Shown here: positions 8,328 through 17,285 of the stretch, one piece after another
How the letters are laid out: the number at the start of each line of letters is the position of its first letter
Position numbering within the stretch: the stretch's first letter is position 1
Assembly (NCBI GenBank): GCA_001577635.1
Contig: LSBP01000015.1
Coordinates: forward strand, 49,216 to 113,215
From: Halomonadaceae bacterium T82-2
Lineage (GTDB): Bacteria; Pseudomonadota; Gammaproteobacteria; Pseudomonadales; Halomonadaceae
DNA: 64,000 nt
Reading direction: 5' to 3'
The notes under the pieces: model-generated
What the model was told of the DNA's origin: nothing
Seen by the model: the letters and a program-made list of their open reading frames with translations, nothing else
Database searches by the model: none
Position numbers and translations under genes: made by a program

Positions 8328-9248
8328 TCAGGTGTGCTGGACGTCGTCGCCGCGCCACAGCAGCTTGCCGCACTCGCTCAGGTCGTACCCGCCCAGCGAC
8401 TGGGCCAGGGTCAGCCCGGCGGGGTCATGCAGATAGTCGAACATCTGCTGCAGCAGGGAGCGGAAATACACGTTGCGCGGCGTCACCAGGTCGAACGCCT
8501 CCTCGGTGATGGGGATGAAGCCCAGGCCGAACTCGTTGGCCGCCGACAGCGTCCCCGGGCCGATGTCGGCCTCGTGGCGGGCGATCAGCGACGCGGCCTC
8601 GCGCTCGCTGTAGGCGATGGCCTGGGTGTTGAGCTGCTCGGGGCGCAGCTGATGGCCGGCCAGCCACTCCTTCAGGAAACGCTGCCCGCCGGCGCCCTCC
8701 TGGCGCACCACCCAGCGCCGGCCGGCGCCGAACAGCCCCGAGGGGTCGCGCGGCTGATGCCGGTCCTCGGCACGGATGATCAACCCCTGGCTGCGCCGGA
8801 ACAGACGCACCAGCACCCAGTTGCGGTAGCCGCTGTGGCTGCGCACCAGCGCCGGATGCCGCAGCTCGCTCTCCTCGGCGCGCCCCCAGTGGATGCCGCA
8901 GGCATCGGCACGCCCCTGGGAGAGCAGCGACAGCCCCAGCTGGGTACCGGTCACGCTGTAGCCGTAGAAGGCCTGGGCCTGCTGGCGCTGGTTGAGGCGC
9001 ATGATCAGCGCCGCCAGCAGCGGGTCGTCGCTGCCGGTGATCATCAGACGATCCGCCAGCACGCCGTGGTGGCAGGACTCCAGGATCCACTGCTCCACCA
9101 GCCGCCGGGGAAACAGCCACTTGCCGGTGACCTTGGTGGAGGGAATGGCGCCCTCGCTGGCCAGCTGGTAGATCTTCTTCTCGTTGAGGTGCAGCAGTTC
9201 GGCGACCTGATGCACGGTCAGAAACGGCGAGGCGGCGGTCTCACTCAT
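8328..9248 (-). CDS. HTH regulator with a fused periplasmic-binding-protein-like domain
   Basis: The 306-residue protein starts with an excisionase-type helix-turn-helix (roughly residues 8-60, with LLHLNEKKIYQLASEGAIPS), followed by a soluble PBP-like domain of the type seen in molybdate-binding regulators (PBP_like, PF12727, by recall). It has no signal peptide, so it senses its ligand in the cytoplasm. Its start overlaps the fdhD stop as ATGAGTGA, so the two are translationally coupled. Together with the nearby fdh, tup and mo genes this suggests a sensor of tungstate or molybdate, or of cofactor status, acting on this block. Ligand and target are inferred. Confidence 0.75.
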   Translation of the reverse strand: MSETAASPFLTVHQVAELLHLNEKKIYQLASEGAIPSTKVTGKWLFPRRLVEQWILESCHHGVLADRLMITGSDDPLLAALIMRLNQRQQAQAFYGYSVTGTQLGLSLLSQGRADACGIHWGRAEESELRHPALVRSHSGYRNWVLVRLFRRSQGLIIRAEDRHQPRDPSGLFGAGRRWVVRQEGAGGQRFLKEWLAGHQLRPEQLNTQAIAYSEREAASLIARHEADIGPGTLSAANEFGLGFIPITEEAFDLVTPRNVYFRSLLQQMFDYLHDPAGLTLAQSLGGYDLSECGKLLWRGDDVQHT

Positions 9249-10131
9249 CGGAGCCCCTTGCACGACGTGGCGAACGATCCCCCGGGCGCGGCGCCGGCAT
9301 GGCGTCGAGGTGCAGCCGCGCCAGGTCGTCGACGACCTGGAAGTGGCGCCCCTTGGCCCGTGCCACCAGCAGCACGCCGAAGCGCCGCGCCAGCTCGACG
9401 CCCTTCTGGGTCATCCCCGAGCGCGACACCAGCACGCTGATGCCCATCTGCGCCACCTTGAGCACCATCTCGGAGGTCAGCCGCCCGGTGGTGTAGAAGA
9501 TGTCCGCCTCGCCCAGCTCGGCGTCCTCGGCCGGGCCCTCGCCCAGCGCCGCCAGCCACTGCCGGCCGGCGAGGGTGTCCACCGCGTTGTGCCGCCCCAC
9601 GTCCTCGACGAAGCCCAGCACGCGATCCTGACGGCACAGCGCGCAGCCGTGCACGGCCCCTGCATTGCGGTAGGTCTCGTTGAACGCCTTGAGGTTCTCG
9701 AGCAGGCGATACAGCACCGACTGTGACAGCGGCGTGCGCGGCAACGGGTTCAGGTCGGTGGCGTCCAGCAGGCGCCCGAACACCGTGCCCTGCCCGCAGC
9801 CGGTGGTCACCGTGCGCTGTGCCAGCCGGTCATCGAGATCCTCGGGCAGCGCCCGGGTGACCACCGCCGCGGCCTCCACGTCCCAGTCCACCTGCAGCAC
9901 CTCGACGTCCTCGGCGCGGGTCAGCAGCCCCTGATTGCGCAGGTAGCCCAGCACCAGCGCTTCCGGCTCGGCCCCCAGCGTCATCAGGGTGACGATCTCG
10001 CGGCGATTCAGGTACACGGTCAGCGCCCGCTCGGCGGCGATCGCCTGGCGACGCGGCTCGCCGTACTCATCGGTCACGGTGATCTCGACCGTGGTCGGCC
10101 TGCGCGCCCGGCTCAACACGATAGTGGCCAT
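9241..10131 (-). CDS. fdhD: Formate dehydrogenase accessory sulfurtransferase FdhD
   Basis: The 296-residue protein carries the FdhD CxxC pair at residues 163-166 (GCALC) and the conserved FVEDVGRHNAVD segment. FdhD passes sulfur from the IscS desulfurase to the Mo/W-bis-pterin cofactor, a step that formate dehydrogenase needs for activity. AGGAG lies 7 bases before the ATG at 10131. The open frame to 10281 covers the intergenic region and is not used. It is divergent from the fdh operon whose product it matures. Confidence 0.95.
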   Translation of the reverse strand: MATIVLSRARRPTTVEITVTDEYGEPRRQAIAAERALTVYLNRREIVTLMTLGAEPEALVLGYLRNQGLLTRAEDVEVLQVDWDVEAAAVVTRALPEDLDDRLAQRTVTTGCGQGTVFGRLLDATDLNPLPRTPLSQSVLYRLLENLKAFNETYRNAGAVHGCALCRQDRVLGFVEDVGRHNAVDTLAGRQWLAALGEGPAEDAELGEADIFYTTGRLTSEMVLKVAQMGISVLVSRSGMTQKGVELARRFGVLLVARAKGRHFQVVDDLARLHLDAMPAPRPGDRSPRRARGSDE

Positions 10132-10242
10132 GCGTTGCTCCTTTCGGTTTGCCGACAGGATACTCAAAGCGCCACCGACCTGCGCAAGCAAAATCCCCGG
10201 GCAGGCAGAGCCCTCGCGGTTAGTGCCGCCAAGGGCTGATCC

Positions 10243-10352
10243 GCCGACAGGTCTACGAGGGGGCGCTGTGGACCCCTCCATGGGCGCTACCTACGCCATC
10301 CATGGCGTAGGACCCCCTCTTCGACCTGTCCCCGGCGCCCTTGCCGGGGACA
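10243..10352 (+). repeat. Structured intergenic element, copy 1 (upstream of the fdh operon)
   Basis: An outer stem GACAGGTC/GACCTGTC (10246-10253 with 10323-10330) encloses GGGGG/CCCCC pairing and an inner perfect hairpin, CTACGCCAT/ATGGCGTAG (10291-10310). A second 10-bp inverted repeat, TGTCCCCGGC/GCCGGGGACA, occupies 10327-10352. A related element lies in reverse orientation at 26353-26450 before tupA, with the stems preserved by paired base changes. It could be a REP-like dispersed repeat or an upstream regulatory module. Confidence 0.75.
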
Positions 10353-10405
10353 ACGACGATTACCCTGACCGGACAGGCCCGCTCCGACGGGTTTCCCGCA
10401 CCGTC

Positions 10406-10421
10406 AGGCACGGCGCTTGCA
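10406..10421 (+). promoter_or_regulatory. Predicted sigma-54 promoter of the fdh operon
   Basis: AGGCACGGCGCTTGCA fits the -24/-12 consensus (GGCAC, then TTGC) with exactly ten bases between GG (10407-10408) and GC (10419-10420). Transcription would begin near 10432, about 70 bases before the first gene. The consensus is established; the assignment rests on sequence match and on the sigma-54 activator encoded at 26.6 kb. Confidence 0.6.
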
Positions 10422-10502
10422 AGCAATTGCGGCACGTTGGCGCACGGCAACCCGCCAGCCCCGACAGCACAGGATCCCCGCAACCAGGAGGCCAGCACCC
10501 CC

Positions 10503-10928
10503 ATGGCGACCGACGACAACCTGCGACACGTCAGCCTCGAGCTGACCTGCCGGACCCGCGAGATCAAGGGCTTCACGTCCCGGTCCTGGCACATCACCGC
10601 CCTGGGCTGTCACGACCGCGGCCCGCATGTGCTGCCGCTGACGCTGTTCCTCACCGAGCGCACGGCCTATCGCTTCAACCTCGAGTCCCGTCAGCCGCGG
10701 CTGTTCGTGCGCTGCGAGGCCGGCGACGACACCCTGACACCGCGCGAGGTCACCGCCAGCCAGGAGGTCGCCGCCAACTGGATGGACGGCGAGACGCAGG
10801 TCCTCGACGCCCCCATGCCGCCGGCGATTCATGCCTGGATCGAGGCCTACCTGGCACGCCACGGCGAACGCATCGATGCCGGACGCAAGAAGAAGCGCGC
10901 GGGTGCCGGCCGCGCGCGTCAGGAGTGA
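10503..10928 (+). CDS. DUF3305 protein of the formate dehydrogenase cluster
   Basis: The 141-residue soluble protein has no recognised catalytic motif. A basic C-terminal tail (GRKKKRAGAGRARQ) ends it. Its position directly before a DUF3306 protein, a multi-cluster ferredoxin and a TorD-type chaperone is the standard FDH3 cluster order, and this supports the DUF3305 call. The role is unknown, presumably in assembly. AGGAGG lies upstream of the ATG at 10503; the open frame to 10341 crosses the predicted promoter and is rejected. Confidence 0.7.
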   Translation: MATDDNLRHVSLELTCRTREIKGFTSRSWHITALGCHDRGPHVLPLTLFLTERTAYRFNLESRQPRLFVRCEAGDDTLTPREVTASQEVAANWMDGETQVLDAPMPPAIHAWIEAYLARHGERIDAGRKKKRAGAGRARQE

Positions 10929-10932
10929 CGCC

Positions 10933-11520
10933 ATGAGCTTCATGAACCGCTGGTCGCAGCGCAAGCGCAGCCAGGGCGAGGAACACCCCGCCCCGACCGA
11001 TGAAACAACGCCGGACGTGACAACCGAGGAAACCGACGCCGCCCCGACCGGTGCCGCCGCGCTGATTCCCGGCTACGACCCGCAGCGTCCACTGGACGAG
11101 CAGCTGCCCGACCCCGACACGCTCGGCGCCGGCGACGACTTCCGCGCCTTCCTGCTGCCCGGCGTCGGCGACCTGCTCAAGCGACGCGCGCTGCGGCGCC
11201 TGTTCAAGGTCGGCAACTACAACGTGCGCGACGGCCTCAACGACTACGACGACGACTACACGACCCTGAAGAGCCTGGCGCCGGAAGCCGGAGAACGCAT
11301 CCGCCAGTGGCTGCGCCGCGATGCCGAGCAGGCCGAGCCACAGGCGGTCCCCGCCACCCCCGAAACGGCCGCGGAGACACCCGACGCCGACACGACCCCG
11401 GCCGGGTCCCCCGACGACACCGATGCCCGCGCTCCCGCGGACGGGGAAACTGCCGCGCCTGCCGACGGTGACGAAAAGACACCAAATGACCCAGTCCGGC
11501 ATCCGAGTGAGTCAACTTGA
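10933..11520 (+). CDS. DUF3306 protein of the formate dehydrogenase cluster
   Basis: The 195-residue protein begins MSFMNRWSQRK, typical of DUF3306. It has a central FRAFLLPGVGDLLKRRALRRLF helix region and the conserved GLNDYDDDYT motif. The C-terminal 70 residues are low-complexity, rich in Ala, Pro, Asp and Thr. Its function is unknown, but it regularly accompanies FDH3. AGGAG lies before the start, and the gene begins 4 bases after the DUF3305 stop, so the two are co-translated. Confidence 0.8.
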   Translation: MSFMNRWSQRKRSQGEEHPAPTDETTPDVTTEETDAAPTGAAALIPGYDPQRPLDEQLPDPDTLGAGDDFRAFLLPGVGDLLKRRALRRLFKVGNYNVRDGLNDYDDDYTTLKSLAPEAGERIRQWLRRDAEQAEPQAVPATPETAAETPDADTTPAGSPDDTDARAPADGETAAPADGDEKTPNDPVRHPSEST

Positions 11521-11580
11521 CCCACACGCACGACCGGCGGGCCCGAAACACTCCCATATCTTGCCCGGTCCCCCCTTCGT

Positions 11581-11610
11581 TTGCAGCGGGAATGGGAACC
11601 CCGCCTGCAA
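11581..11610. other. Inverted repeat in the gap before the ferredoxin gene
   Basis: TTGCAGCGGG (11581-11590) pairs with CCCGCCTGCAA (11600-11610) with one bulged base. It sits in the 189-bp gap between the DUF3306 and ferredoxin genes and may be a weak terminator, an mRNA-processing structure or an operator. No clear promoter is visible beside it. Confidence 0.35.
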
Positions 11611-11709
11611 TGGAAAACGCCAGATAACCGGACCCGACGCAGATCGGGCCGCCGCCACCCGTGTGGCAGGCACAAGACCGTGGCAAGACCGACACGCTGA
11701 TGAGGTGAC

Positions 11710-13383
11710 ATGCCCCAGTTCATCGATACGCGGGCGCTGAACGACGACGCCCGCAATGCCGCCGCCCGCGAGGCCGCCCTGCAACAGGTGTCCTGGCCGC
11801 GCAACCTGGCCCCCGCCACCGTGAGCTACACCAGCCACGGTCACGTGGCCCTCGTCGGCCCGGCCGAGGCGATCGGCCCGGCCGCCCGGGCGCTCGCCGA
11901 CAGCGAACTCGCCAGCCTCACCCTGGTCGCGACCCGCCACGCGGCACAGAACACGGTCGCCGACATTCCCGGCGCCCATGCCGTCGCCTGCGCCGCACCG
12001 CAGCTGGAGGGCCACCTGGGCGCCTTCCACCTGACCGCCCGCGACGGCGGGGAGTCGCTGGCCCGGGCGACCATCGGCCGCGATCATTTCGACGCCGTGC
12101 TCGACCTGGGCACCCCGCCGCTGCTGGGACACGACCTGCCGCCACCCGGCTACTATCGTGTCGGGACGCGCGCCGGCACGGACATGCCCCTGGCGGATGC
12201 CCTGGCGGCGCTGCGCGAGTGCGTCGGCGACTTCGAGAAGCCGCGCTACTTCCAGATCGACAGCGACCTCTGCGCCCATGCCGGCCGCGGCCAGACCGGC
12301 TGCACCCGCTGTCTCGAGGTGTGCCCGGCCGATGCGATCTCGAGCCTCAAGCAGGAGATCGTCATCGACCCGTTCCGCTGTCACGGCGCGGGCAGCTGCA
12401 CCAGCGTGTGCCCCACCGGCGCCATCCGTTACGCCCTGCCCGCCCCCGAGAGCCTGGACGCCTACATCGCCCGCCTGCTGGCGACCTATCACGCCGAGGG
12501 CGGCGAGACGGCGGTGGTGCGTTTCCTCGACCAGGAAACCCATGGCGCCGAAACCGATACGGCCGCGGGCCATGTGCTCGACATCCCCCTCGAGGAGATC
12601 GGCGCCGCCGGGCTCGACCACTGGCTGGGTGCTATCGCCCGCGGCGCCGGGGAGGTGCGGGTGGTGCTGCGCGACGGCCTGCCGCCGTCGCTGGCGCGAC
12701 TGGTCCGCGACCAGTATGCCCAGGCCCGCATCATGCTCGAGGCGCTGGGCCACGACACGCGCCGCCTGACCCTGATCGCCGACGGCGACACCGACGCCCG
12801 CGATGCCCTGCCGATCCTGACGCCGCTGGCCGGCCGCCTGGAGGGCGAGCGCCCCACCGCCAAGCGCGAGGCGCTCAACGCCGTCCTCGACTTCCTCGCC
12901 GACCACGGCACGCCCGCCGTGGCACGAGTGCCCATGCCCGAGGGCGCGCCCTTCGGCACCCTGGCCATCGACGCCGACCACTGCACGCTGTGCATGGCCT
13001 GCGTGGCGGTCTGCCCGACTCGCGCACTCTCCACCACCGGGGACACACCGAGCCTGCACTTCCAGGAAAGCGCCTGCGTGCAGTGCGGCCTGTGCGAGAG
13101 CGCCTGTCCGGAACAGGTCATCCAGCTCGAGCCGGGGTTCCTGGCCACGCCCGAGGCGCGCCACCGCGTCGAGACGGTCAAGGAAGAAGCCCCCTTCGAG
13201 TGCATCAGTTGCGGCAAGGCCTTCGCCACCGCCAGCACCATCGCCTCGATCAAGGAAAAGCTGGCCGCGCACCCGTACTTCGCCGGCGACGCCATCAAGC
13301 GCCTGGAGATGTGCGAGGACTGCCGCGTCAAGGACATCTGGCACGACCTGGCGCGTGACCCCAATGCTCAGTTGAAGGTGTGA
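11710..13383 (+). CDS. Multi-cluster [4Fe-4S] ferredoxin-type protein of the fdh operon
   Basis: The 557-residue protein has four ferredoxin-like cysteine groups in two pairs: CTRCLEVCP and CTSVCP around residues 200-240, and CTLCMACVAVCP and CVQCGLCESACP around 430-465. A later CxxC pair (FECISCGKAF, about residue 497) and EMCEDC near the C-terminus could bind another cluster or zinc. It is cytoplasmic, with no signal or membrane segment. Proteins of this kind accompany FDH3 and probably carry electrons or take part in maturation. GAGGTGAC precedes the ATG. Confidence 0.85.
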   Translation: MPQFIDTRALNDDARNAAAREAALQQVSWPRNLAPATVSYTSHGHVALVGPAEAIGPAARALADSELASLTLVATRHAAQNTVADIPGAHAVACAAPQLEGHLGAFHLTARDGGESLARATIGRDHFDAVLDLGTPPLLGHDLPPPGYYRVGTRAGTDMPLADALAALRECVGDFEKPRYFQIDSDLCAHAGRGQTGCTRCLEVCPADAISSLKQEIVIDPFRCHGAGSCTSVCPTGAIRYALPAPESLDAYIARLLATYHAEGGETAVVRFLDQETHGAETDTAAGHVLDIPLEEIGAAGLDHWLGAIARGAGEVRVVLRDGLPPSLARLVRDQYAQARIMLEALGHDTRRLTLIADGDTDARDALPILTPLAGRLEGERPTAKREALNAVLDFLADHGTPAVARVPMPEGAPFGTLAIDADHCTLCMACVAVCPTRALSTTGDTPSLHFQESACVQCGLCESACPEQVIQLEPGFLATPEARHRVETVKEEAPFECISCGKAFATASTIASIKEKLAAHPYFAGDAIKRLEMCEDCRVKDIWHDLARDPNAQLKV

Positions 13384-13385
13384 CC

Positions 13386-14066
13386 ATGACAACGCCCGAG
13401 TCCCTCGCCATGGCCGACGCCACCGACACGAGCACCGACGTCGCGGAGCGCAATGCCCTGCGCGCCGACATCTACCGGCTGCTGGCACGCCTGGTCCGCG
13501 AGGCCCCCAACGCCGAACTGCTGGACTTCCTCGCCGGTCTCGAGCCGGATGACGAGAACTCGCCGCTCAAGCGCCACTGGGCCTCGCTGTCGCTGGCCGC
13601 TCGCCATGCCCGGGTCGAGACCCTGCACGACGTCCACTTCGGCCTGCTCGTCGGCGTCATCCAGGGCGAGCTGGTGCCCTACGCCTCCTGGTACCTGACC
13701 GGCTCGCTGATGGAGATGCCGCTGGTCGCGCTGCGCCAGGACCTCGCCCGGCTGGGCTTCGAGCGCGCCGAGCACGTCAAGGAGCCCGAGGACCACTTCT
13801 CGGCGATGTGCGAGGTGATGGCCATGCTCATCGACGCCGGCGACGCCGCCCAGGCGGCCTTCTTCCAGCGTCACCTCGCCCCCTGGGCGCTGCGCTTCAT
13901 GCAGGACCTGGCCCGCGTCGAGTCGCCGTTCTACGCCGGCGTCGGCGCGCTGGGCGAGGCCTTCCTCGCCCGCGAGAACGCTCAGCTGCCTCTCGACCCC
14001 GATACCCGGGTCGTGATGGTTTCGCCATCCGCCGCTTCGTCCGACGACGAGGCCGGCGATTCATGA
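13386..14066 (+). CDS. TorD/DmsD-family molybdoenzyme chaperone
   Basis: The 226-residue, mostly helical protein matches the TorD fold: a helical N-terminal half with ADIYRLLARLVREAP, a central VPYASWYLTGSLMEMP segment, and the EPEDHFSAMCEVMAMLI region equivalent to the family's E-P-x-D-H motif. Such chaperones bind the twin-arginine signal of the catalytic subunit and hold it until the cofactor is inserted; here the client is presumably FdhA. The ATG at 13386 lies 2 bases after the ferredoxin stop. A GTG at 13380 is also in frame. Confidence 0.88.
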   Translation: MTTPESLAMADATDTSTDVAERNALRADIYRLLARLVREAPNAELLDFLAGLEPDDENSPLKRHWASLSLAARHARVETLHDVHFGLLVGVIQGELVPYASWYLTGSLMEMPLVALRQDLARLGFERAEHVKEPEDHFSAMCEVMAMLIDAGDAAQAAFFQRHLAPWALRFMQDLARVESPFYAGVGALGEAFLARENAQLPLDPDTRVVMVSPSAASSDDEAGDS

Positions 14067-14127
14067 ACCCCGTACACCGCCGCTCGAACGGCGATACCCG
14101 GTACGCAATGAACCAAGGAGTTGCCCC

Positions 14128-14331
14128 ATGAAAGAGCCGAACAGCCCCGCCCGGCGTCGCTTCCTGCGCAACATCGGCATTGGCACGGCTACCGCCGGCG
14201 CGGCGGTGGCCGTGGGTCACGTCACCCTGGCCCAGGCCCAGTCGGACGAGTCGGACACGCCCGACGGCCATGAAACGAAATACCGTGAAACCGACCACAT
14301 CAAGGCGTTCTACGCCACCCTGCGCGACTGA
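14128..14331 (+). CDS. Small twin-arginine signal protein of the formate dehydrogenase operon
   Basis: The 67-residue protein carries a TAT motif, RRRFLR (residues 9-14), a short hydrophobic stretch with Ala/Gly repeats, and an AQA-type cleavage site near residue 38. The remaining ~30 acidic residues end in HIKAFYATLRD. Such peptides are regular members of FDH3 operons and may be a small exported subunit or assembly factor. AAGGAG lies upstream. With its own TAT signal it could travel separately from FdhA or as a partner. Confidence 0.8.
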   Translation: MKEPNSPARRRFLRNIGIGTATAGAAVAVGHVTLAQAQSDESDTPDGHETKYRETDHIKAFYATLRD

Positions 14332-14364
14332 ACGGTCGTCGGAACCGGAATCGAGGACCCCACC

Positions 14365-17226
14365 ATGCGATTGACTCGAAAATCCTCCCAGCCCACCGGC
14401 CAGGACGGGCTGGGCATCAGCCGCCGCCAGTTCCTGCAGCGCAGCGGCGTGGCCACCGGCGGCCTCGCGGCGGCCGGCTTCATGGGCCAGGGCATGATGA
14501 AAGCCGCCTCTGCCCAGGAAAAGACCGCCTACTCCGAGGCGCCGGTCGAAACCAAGCGCACCATCTGCTCCCACTGCTCGGTGGGCTGCGGCGTCTATGC
14601 CCAGGTGCAGAACGGCGTCTGGACCGGCCAGGAACCCGCCTTCGACCACCCCATCAACCGCGGTGCACACTGTGCCAAGGGCGCGTCGCTGCGCGAGCAC
14701 GGGCACTCCACCCGGCGCCTCAAGTACCCGATGAAGCTCGTCGGCGGCAAGTGGCAGCGTCTCGAGTGGGACCAGGCGATCAACGAGATCGGCGACAAGG
14801 TGCTGGAGCTGCGCGACCAGTACGGCCCGGACAGCGTCTACTGGCTGGGCTCGGCCAAGTTCAACAATGAACAGGCCTACCTGATGCGCAAGCTGGCGGC
14901 GCTGTGGGGCACCAACAACACCGACCACCAGGCACGCATCTGTCACTCCACCACCGTGGCGGGCGTGGCCAATACCTGGGGCTACGGTGCCATGACCAAC
15001 TCGCTGAACGACATCCACTTCAGCAAGGCGATCCTGTTCATCGGCTCCAACCCCAGCGAAGCGCACCCGGTGGCCATGCAGCACATCCTGCACGCCAAGG
15101 AGCGCAACCAGGCCCAGGTCATCGTCGTCGACCCGCGCTTCACCCGTACCGCCGCCAAGGCCGACAAGTACGTGCGGCTGCGCCCGGGTTCCGACGTCGC
15201 CTACATCTGGGGCCTGCTCTGGCACATCTTCGAGAACGGCTGGGAAGACACCCAGTACATCGAGCAGCGCGTGTTCGGCATGGACGACGTGCGCCAGGAA
15301 GTGGCCCAGTACACCCCCGACGTGGTCGAGCGCATCACCGGCGTGGGCGAGGCCGACATGCGCGACGTCGCCCGGCGCATCAGCGAGAACCGCCCCGGCT
15401 GCGTGGTGTGGTGCATGGGCGGCACCCAGCACACCACCGGCAACAACAACACCCGCGCGTACTGCATCCTCGAGCTGGCGCTGGGCAACATCGGCGTCTC
15501 CGGCGGCGGTGCCAACATCTTCCGCGGTCACGACAACGTCCAGGGTGCCACCGACCTGGGGCTGATGTCGCACTCGCTGCCCGGCTACTACGGCTTGAGC
15601 GAAGGCGCCTGGCGCCACTGGGCCAAGGTCTGGAACGTCGACTACGAGTGGATCAAGAACCGCTTCGACCAGACCGAGTACAACGGCGACCTGCCGATGC
15701 ACTCCAACGGCATCACCGTCTCGCGCTGGATCGACGGCGTGCTGGAGGACGACGCGAACATCGCCCAGCGCAGCAGCCTCAAGGCCATGTTCTACTGGGG
15801 CCACGCGGTCAACTCGCAGACCCGCGGCCCGGAAATGAAGAAGGCCATGAGCCAGCTCGAGCTGATGGTGGTGGTCGACCCGTATCCCACGGTCGCCGCC
15901 GTCATGAACGACCGCACCGACGGCGTCTACCTGCTGCCGGCGGCCACCCAGTTCGAGAACACCGGCAGCGTGACGGCCACCAACCGTTCCATCCAGTGGC
16001 GGGATCAGGTCATCGAACCGATGTTCGACTCCAAGCCCGACCACGAGATCATGTACCTGCTGTCCAGGAAGCTGGGCTTCGCCGACGAGTTCACCCGCAA
16101 CATCGCCGTCGAGAACAACCGTCCGGCCATCGACGACGTGCTGCGCGAGATCAACGCCGGCATGTGGACCGTGGGCTACACCGGCCAGAGCCCGGAGCGC
16201 CTGCGCCAGCACCAGCAGAACTGGCACACCTTCAACTTCGACACCCTCAAGGGCGAGGGCGGCCCCGCCGACGGCGAGTTCTACGGCCTGCCGTGGCCCT
16301 GCTGGGGCACCGCCGAGTTCAAGCACCCTGGCACGCCGCTGCTCTATGACATGAGCAAGCCCGTCAAGGAAGGCGGCCTCACCTTCCGCGCCCGCTTCGG
16401 CGTCGAGTACGACGGCCAGAACCTGCTGGCCGACGGCGTCGCCAGCAAGGGCTCCGAGCTCAACGACGGCTATCCCGAGTTCACCGCCGACATGCTCAAG
16501 CAGCTGGGCTGGTGGGACGACCTCACCGCCGAGGAGAAGGCCGCCGCGGACGGCAAGAACTGGAAGACCGACCTCTCCGGCGGCATCCAGCGAGTGGCCA
16601 TCGAGCACGGCTGCGCGCCGTTCGGCAACGCCAAGGCCCGCTGCCGCGTCTGGACCTTCCCGGACGAGATTCCCAAGCACCGCGAGCCGCTCTACACCAA
16701 CCGCCGCGACCTGGTGAAGGACTACCCGACCTGGGACGACGTGGCCTCGTTCTATCGCCTGCCGACGCTCTACCGCTCGATCCAGGAGAAGGACGTCAGC
16801 CAGGAGTTCCCGATCATCCTCACCTCCGGGCGTCTGGTCGAGTACGAGGGCGGCGGCGAGGAGACCCGCTCCATGTCGTGGCTCGCCGAGCTGCAGCAGG
16901 AGATGTTCGTCGAGATCAACCCCGCCCAGGCCAACGACCTGGGCATCAAGAACGACGACACGGTCTGGGTCCACGGGCCGGAAGGCGGCAAGGTCAAGGT
17001 CAAGGCCCTGGTGACGCCGCGGGTGGCACGCGACGTGGCCTTCATGCCCTTCCACTTCGGCGGCGTCTTCGAGGGCGAGAGCCTGGCCGACAAGTACCCG
17101 GAAGGCGCGCGGCCCTACGTGCTCGGCGAGGCGGCCAACACGGCCACCACCTACGGCTATGACCGGGTGACGCAGATGCAGGAAACCAAGGCCACCCTGT
17201 GCCGGATCGAGAAAGCCTCCGCCTGA
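14365..17226 (+). CDS. fdhA: Formate dehydrogenase catalytic (alpha) subunit, cysteine form
   Basis: The 953-residue Mo/W-bis-MGD enzyme oxidises formate to CO2. A TAT signal, SRRQFLQ (residues 19-25), sends the folded protein to the periplasm. An N-terminal [4Fe-4S] site is formed by C68, C71, C75 and C103. The active site is C193-H194 in QARICHSTTVAG; cysteine replaces the selenocysteine of E. coli FdnG and no in-frame UGA is present. The C-terminal molydopterin-dinucleotide-binding domain follows near residue 810. It resembles FDH3-type enzymes. With tungstate uptake encoded nearby, the metal may be W; the sequence alone cannot decide this. Confidence 0.95.
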   Translation: MRLTRKSSQPTGQDGLGISRRQFLQRSGVATGGLAAAGFMGQGMMKAASAQEKTAYSEAPVETKRTICSHCSVGCGVYAQVQNGVWTGQEPAFDHPINRGAHCAKGASLREHGHSTRRLKYPMKLVGGKWQRLEWDQAINEIGDKVLELRDQYGPDSVYWLGSAKFNNEQAYLMRKLAALWGTNNTDHQARICHSTTVAGVANTWGYGAMTNSLNDIHFSKAILFIGSNPSEAHPVAMQHILHAKERNQAQVIVVDPRFTRTAAKADKYVRLRPGSDVAYIWGLLWHIFENGWEDTQYIEQRVFGMDDVRQEVAQYTPDVVERITGVGEADMRDVARRISENRPGCVVWCMGGTQHTTGNNNTRAYCILELALGNIGVSGGGANIFRGHDNVQGATDLGLMSHSLPGYYGLSEGAWRHWAKVWNVDYEWIKNRFDQTEYNGDLPMHSNGITVSRWIDGVLEDDANIAQRSSLKAMFYWGHAVNSQTRGPEMKKAMSQLELMVVVDPYPTVAAVMNDRTDGVYLLPAATQFENTGSVTATNRSIQWRDQVIEPMFDSKPDHEIMYLLSRKLGFADEFTRNIAVENNRPAIDDVLREINAGMWTVGYTGQSPERLRQHQQNWHTFNFDTLKGEGGPADGEFYGLPWPCWGTAEFKHPGTPLLYDMSKPVKEGGLTFRARFGVEYDGQNLLADGVASKGSELNDGYPEFTADMLKQLGWWDDLTAEEKAAADGKNWKTDLSGGIQRVAIEHGCAPFGNAKARCRVWTFPDEIPKHREPLYTNRRDLVKDYPTWDDVASFYRLPTLYRSIQEKDVSQEFPIILTSGRLVEYEGGGEETRSMSWLAELQQEMFVEINPAQANDLGIKNDDTVWVHGPEGGKVKVKALVTPRVARDVAFMPFHFGGVFEGESLADKYPEGARPYVLGEAANTATTYGYDRVTQMQETKATLCRIEKASA

Positions 17227-17244
17227 ACCGACGACGCTTGAAAG

Positions 17245-17271
17245 ACCGGCGAGGCCACGCGCCTCGCCGGT
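17245..17271 (+). other. 10-bp perfect stem-loop between fdhA and fdhB
   Basis: ACCGGCGAGG (17245-17254) pairs with CCTCGCCGGT (17262-17271) around a 7-base loop, ending 14 bases before the fdhB start. It has no T-tract, so it is more likely an mRNA stability or processing structure that adjusts subunit ratios than a terminator. Confidence 0.55.
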
Positions 17272-17285
17272 GAGAGGAGAACACC

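Noticed and set aside
14930..14960. Selenocysteine in FdhA
   Set aside because: The catalytic codon is TGT (Cys193), not TGA, so no recoding is needed.
13897..17055. 1052-residue open frame on the minus strand
   Set aside because: It is antisense to torD and fdhA. High GC keeps antisense frames open; the plus-strand products are well supported.
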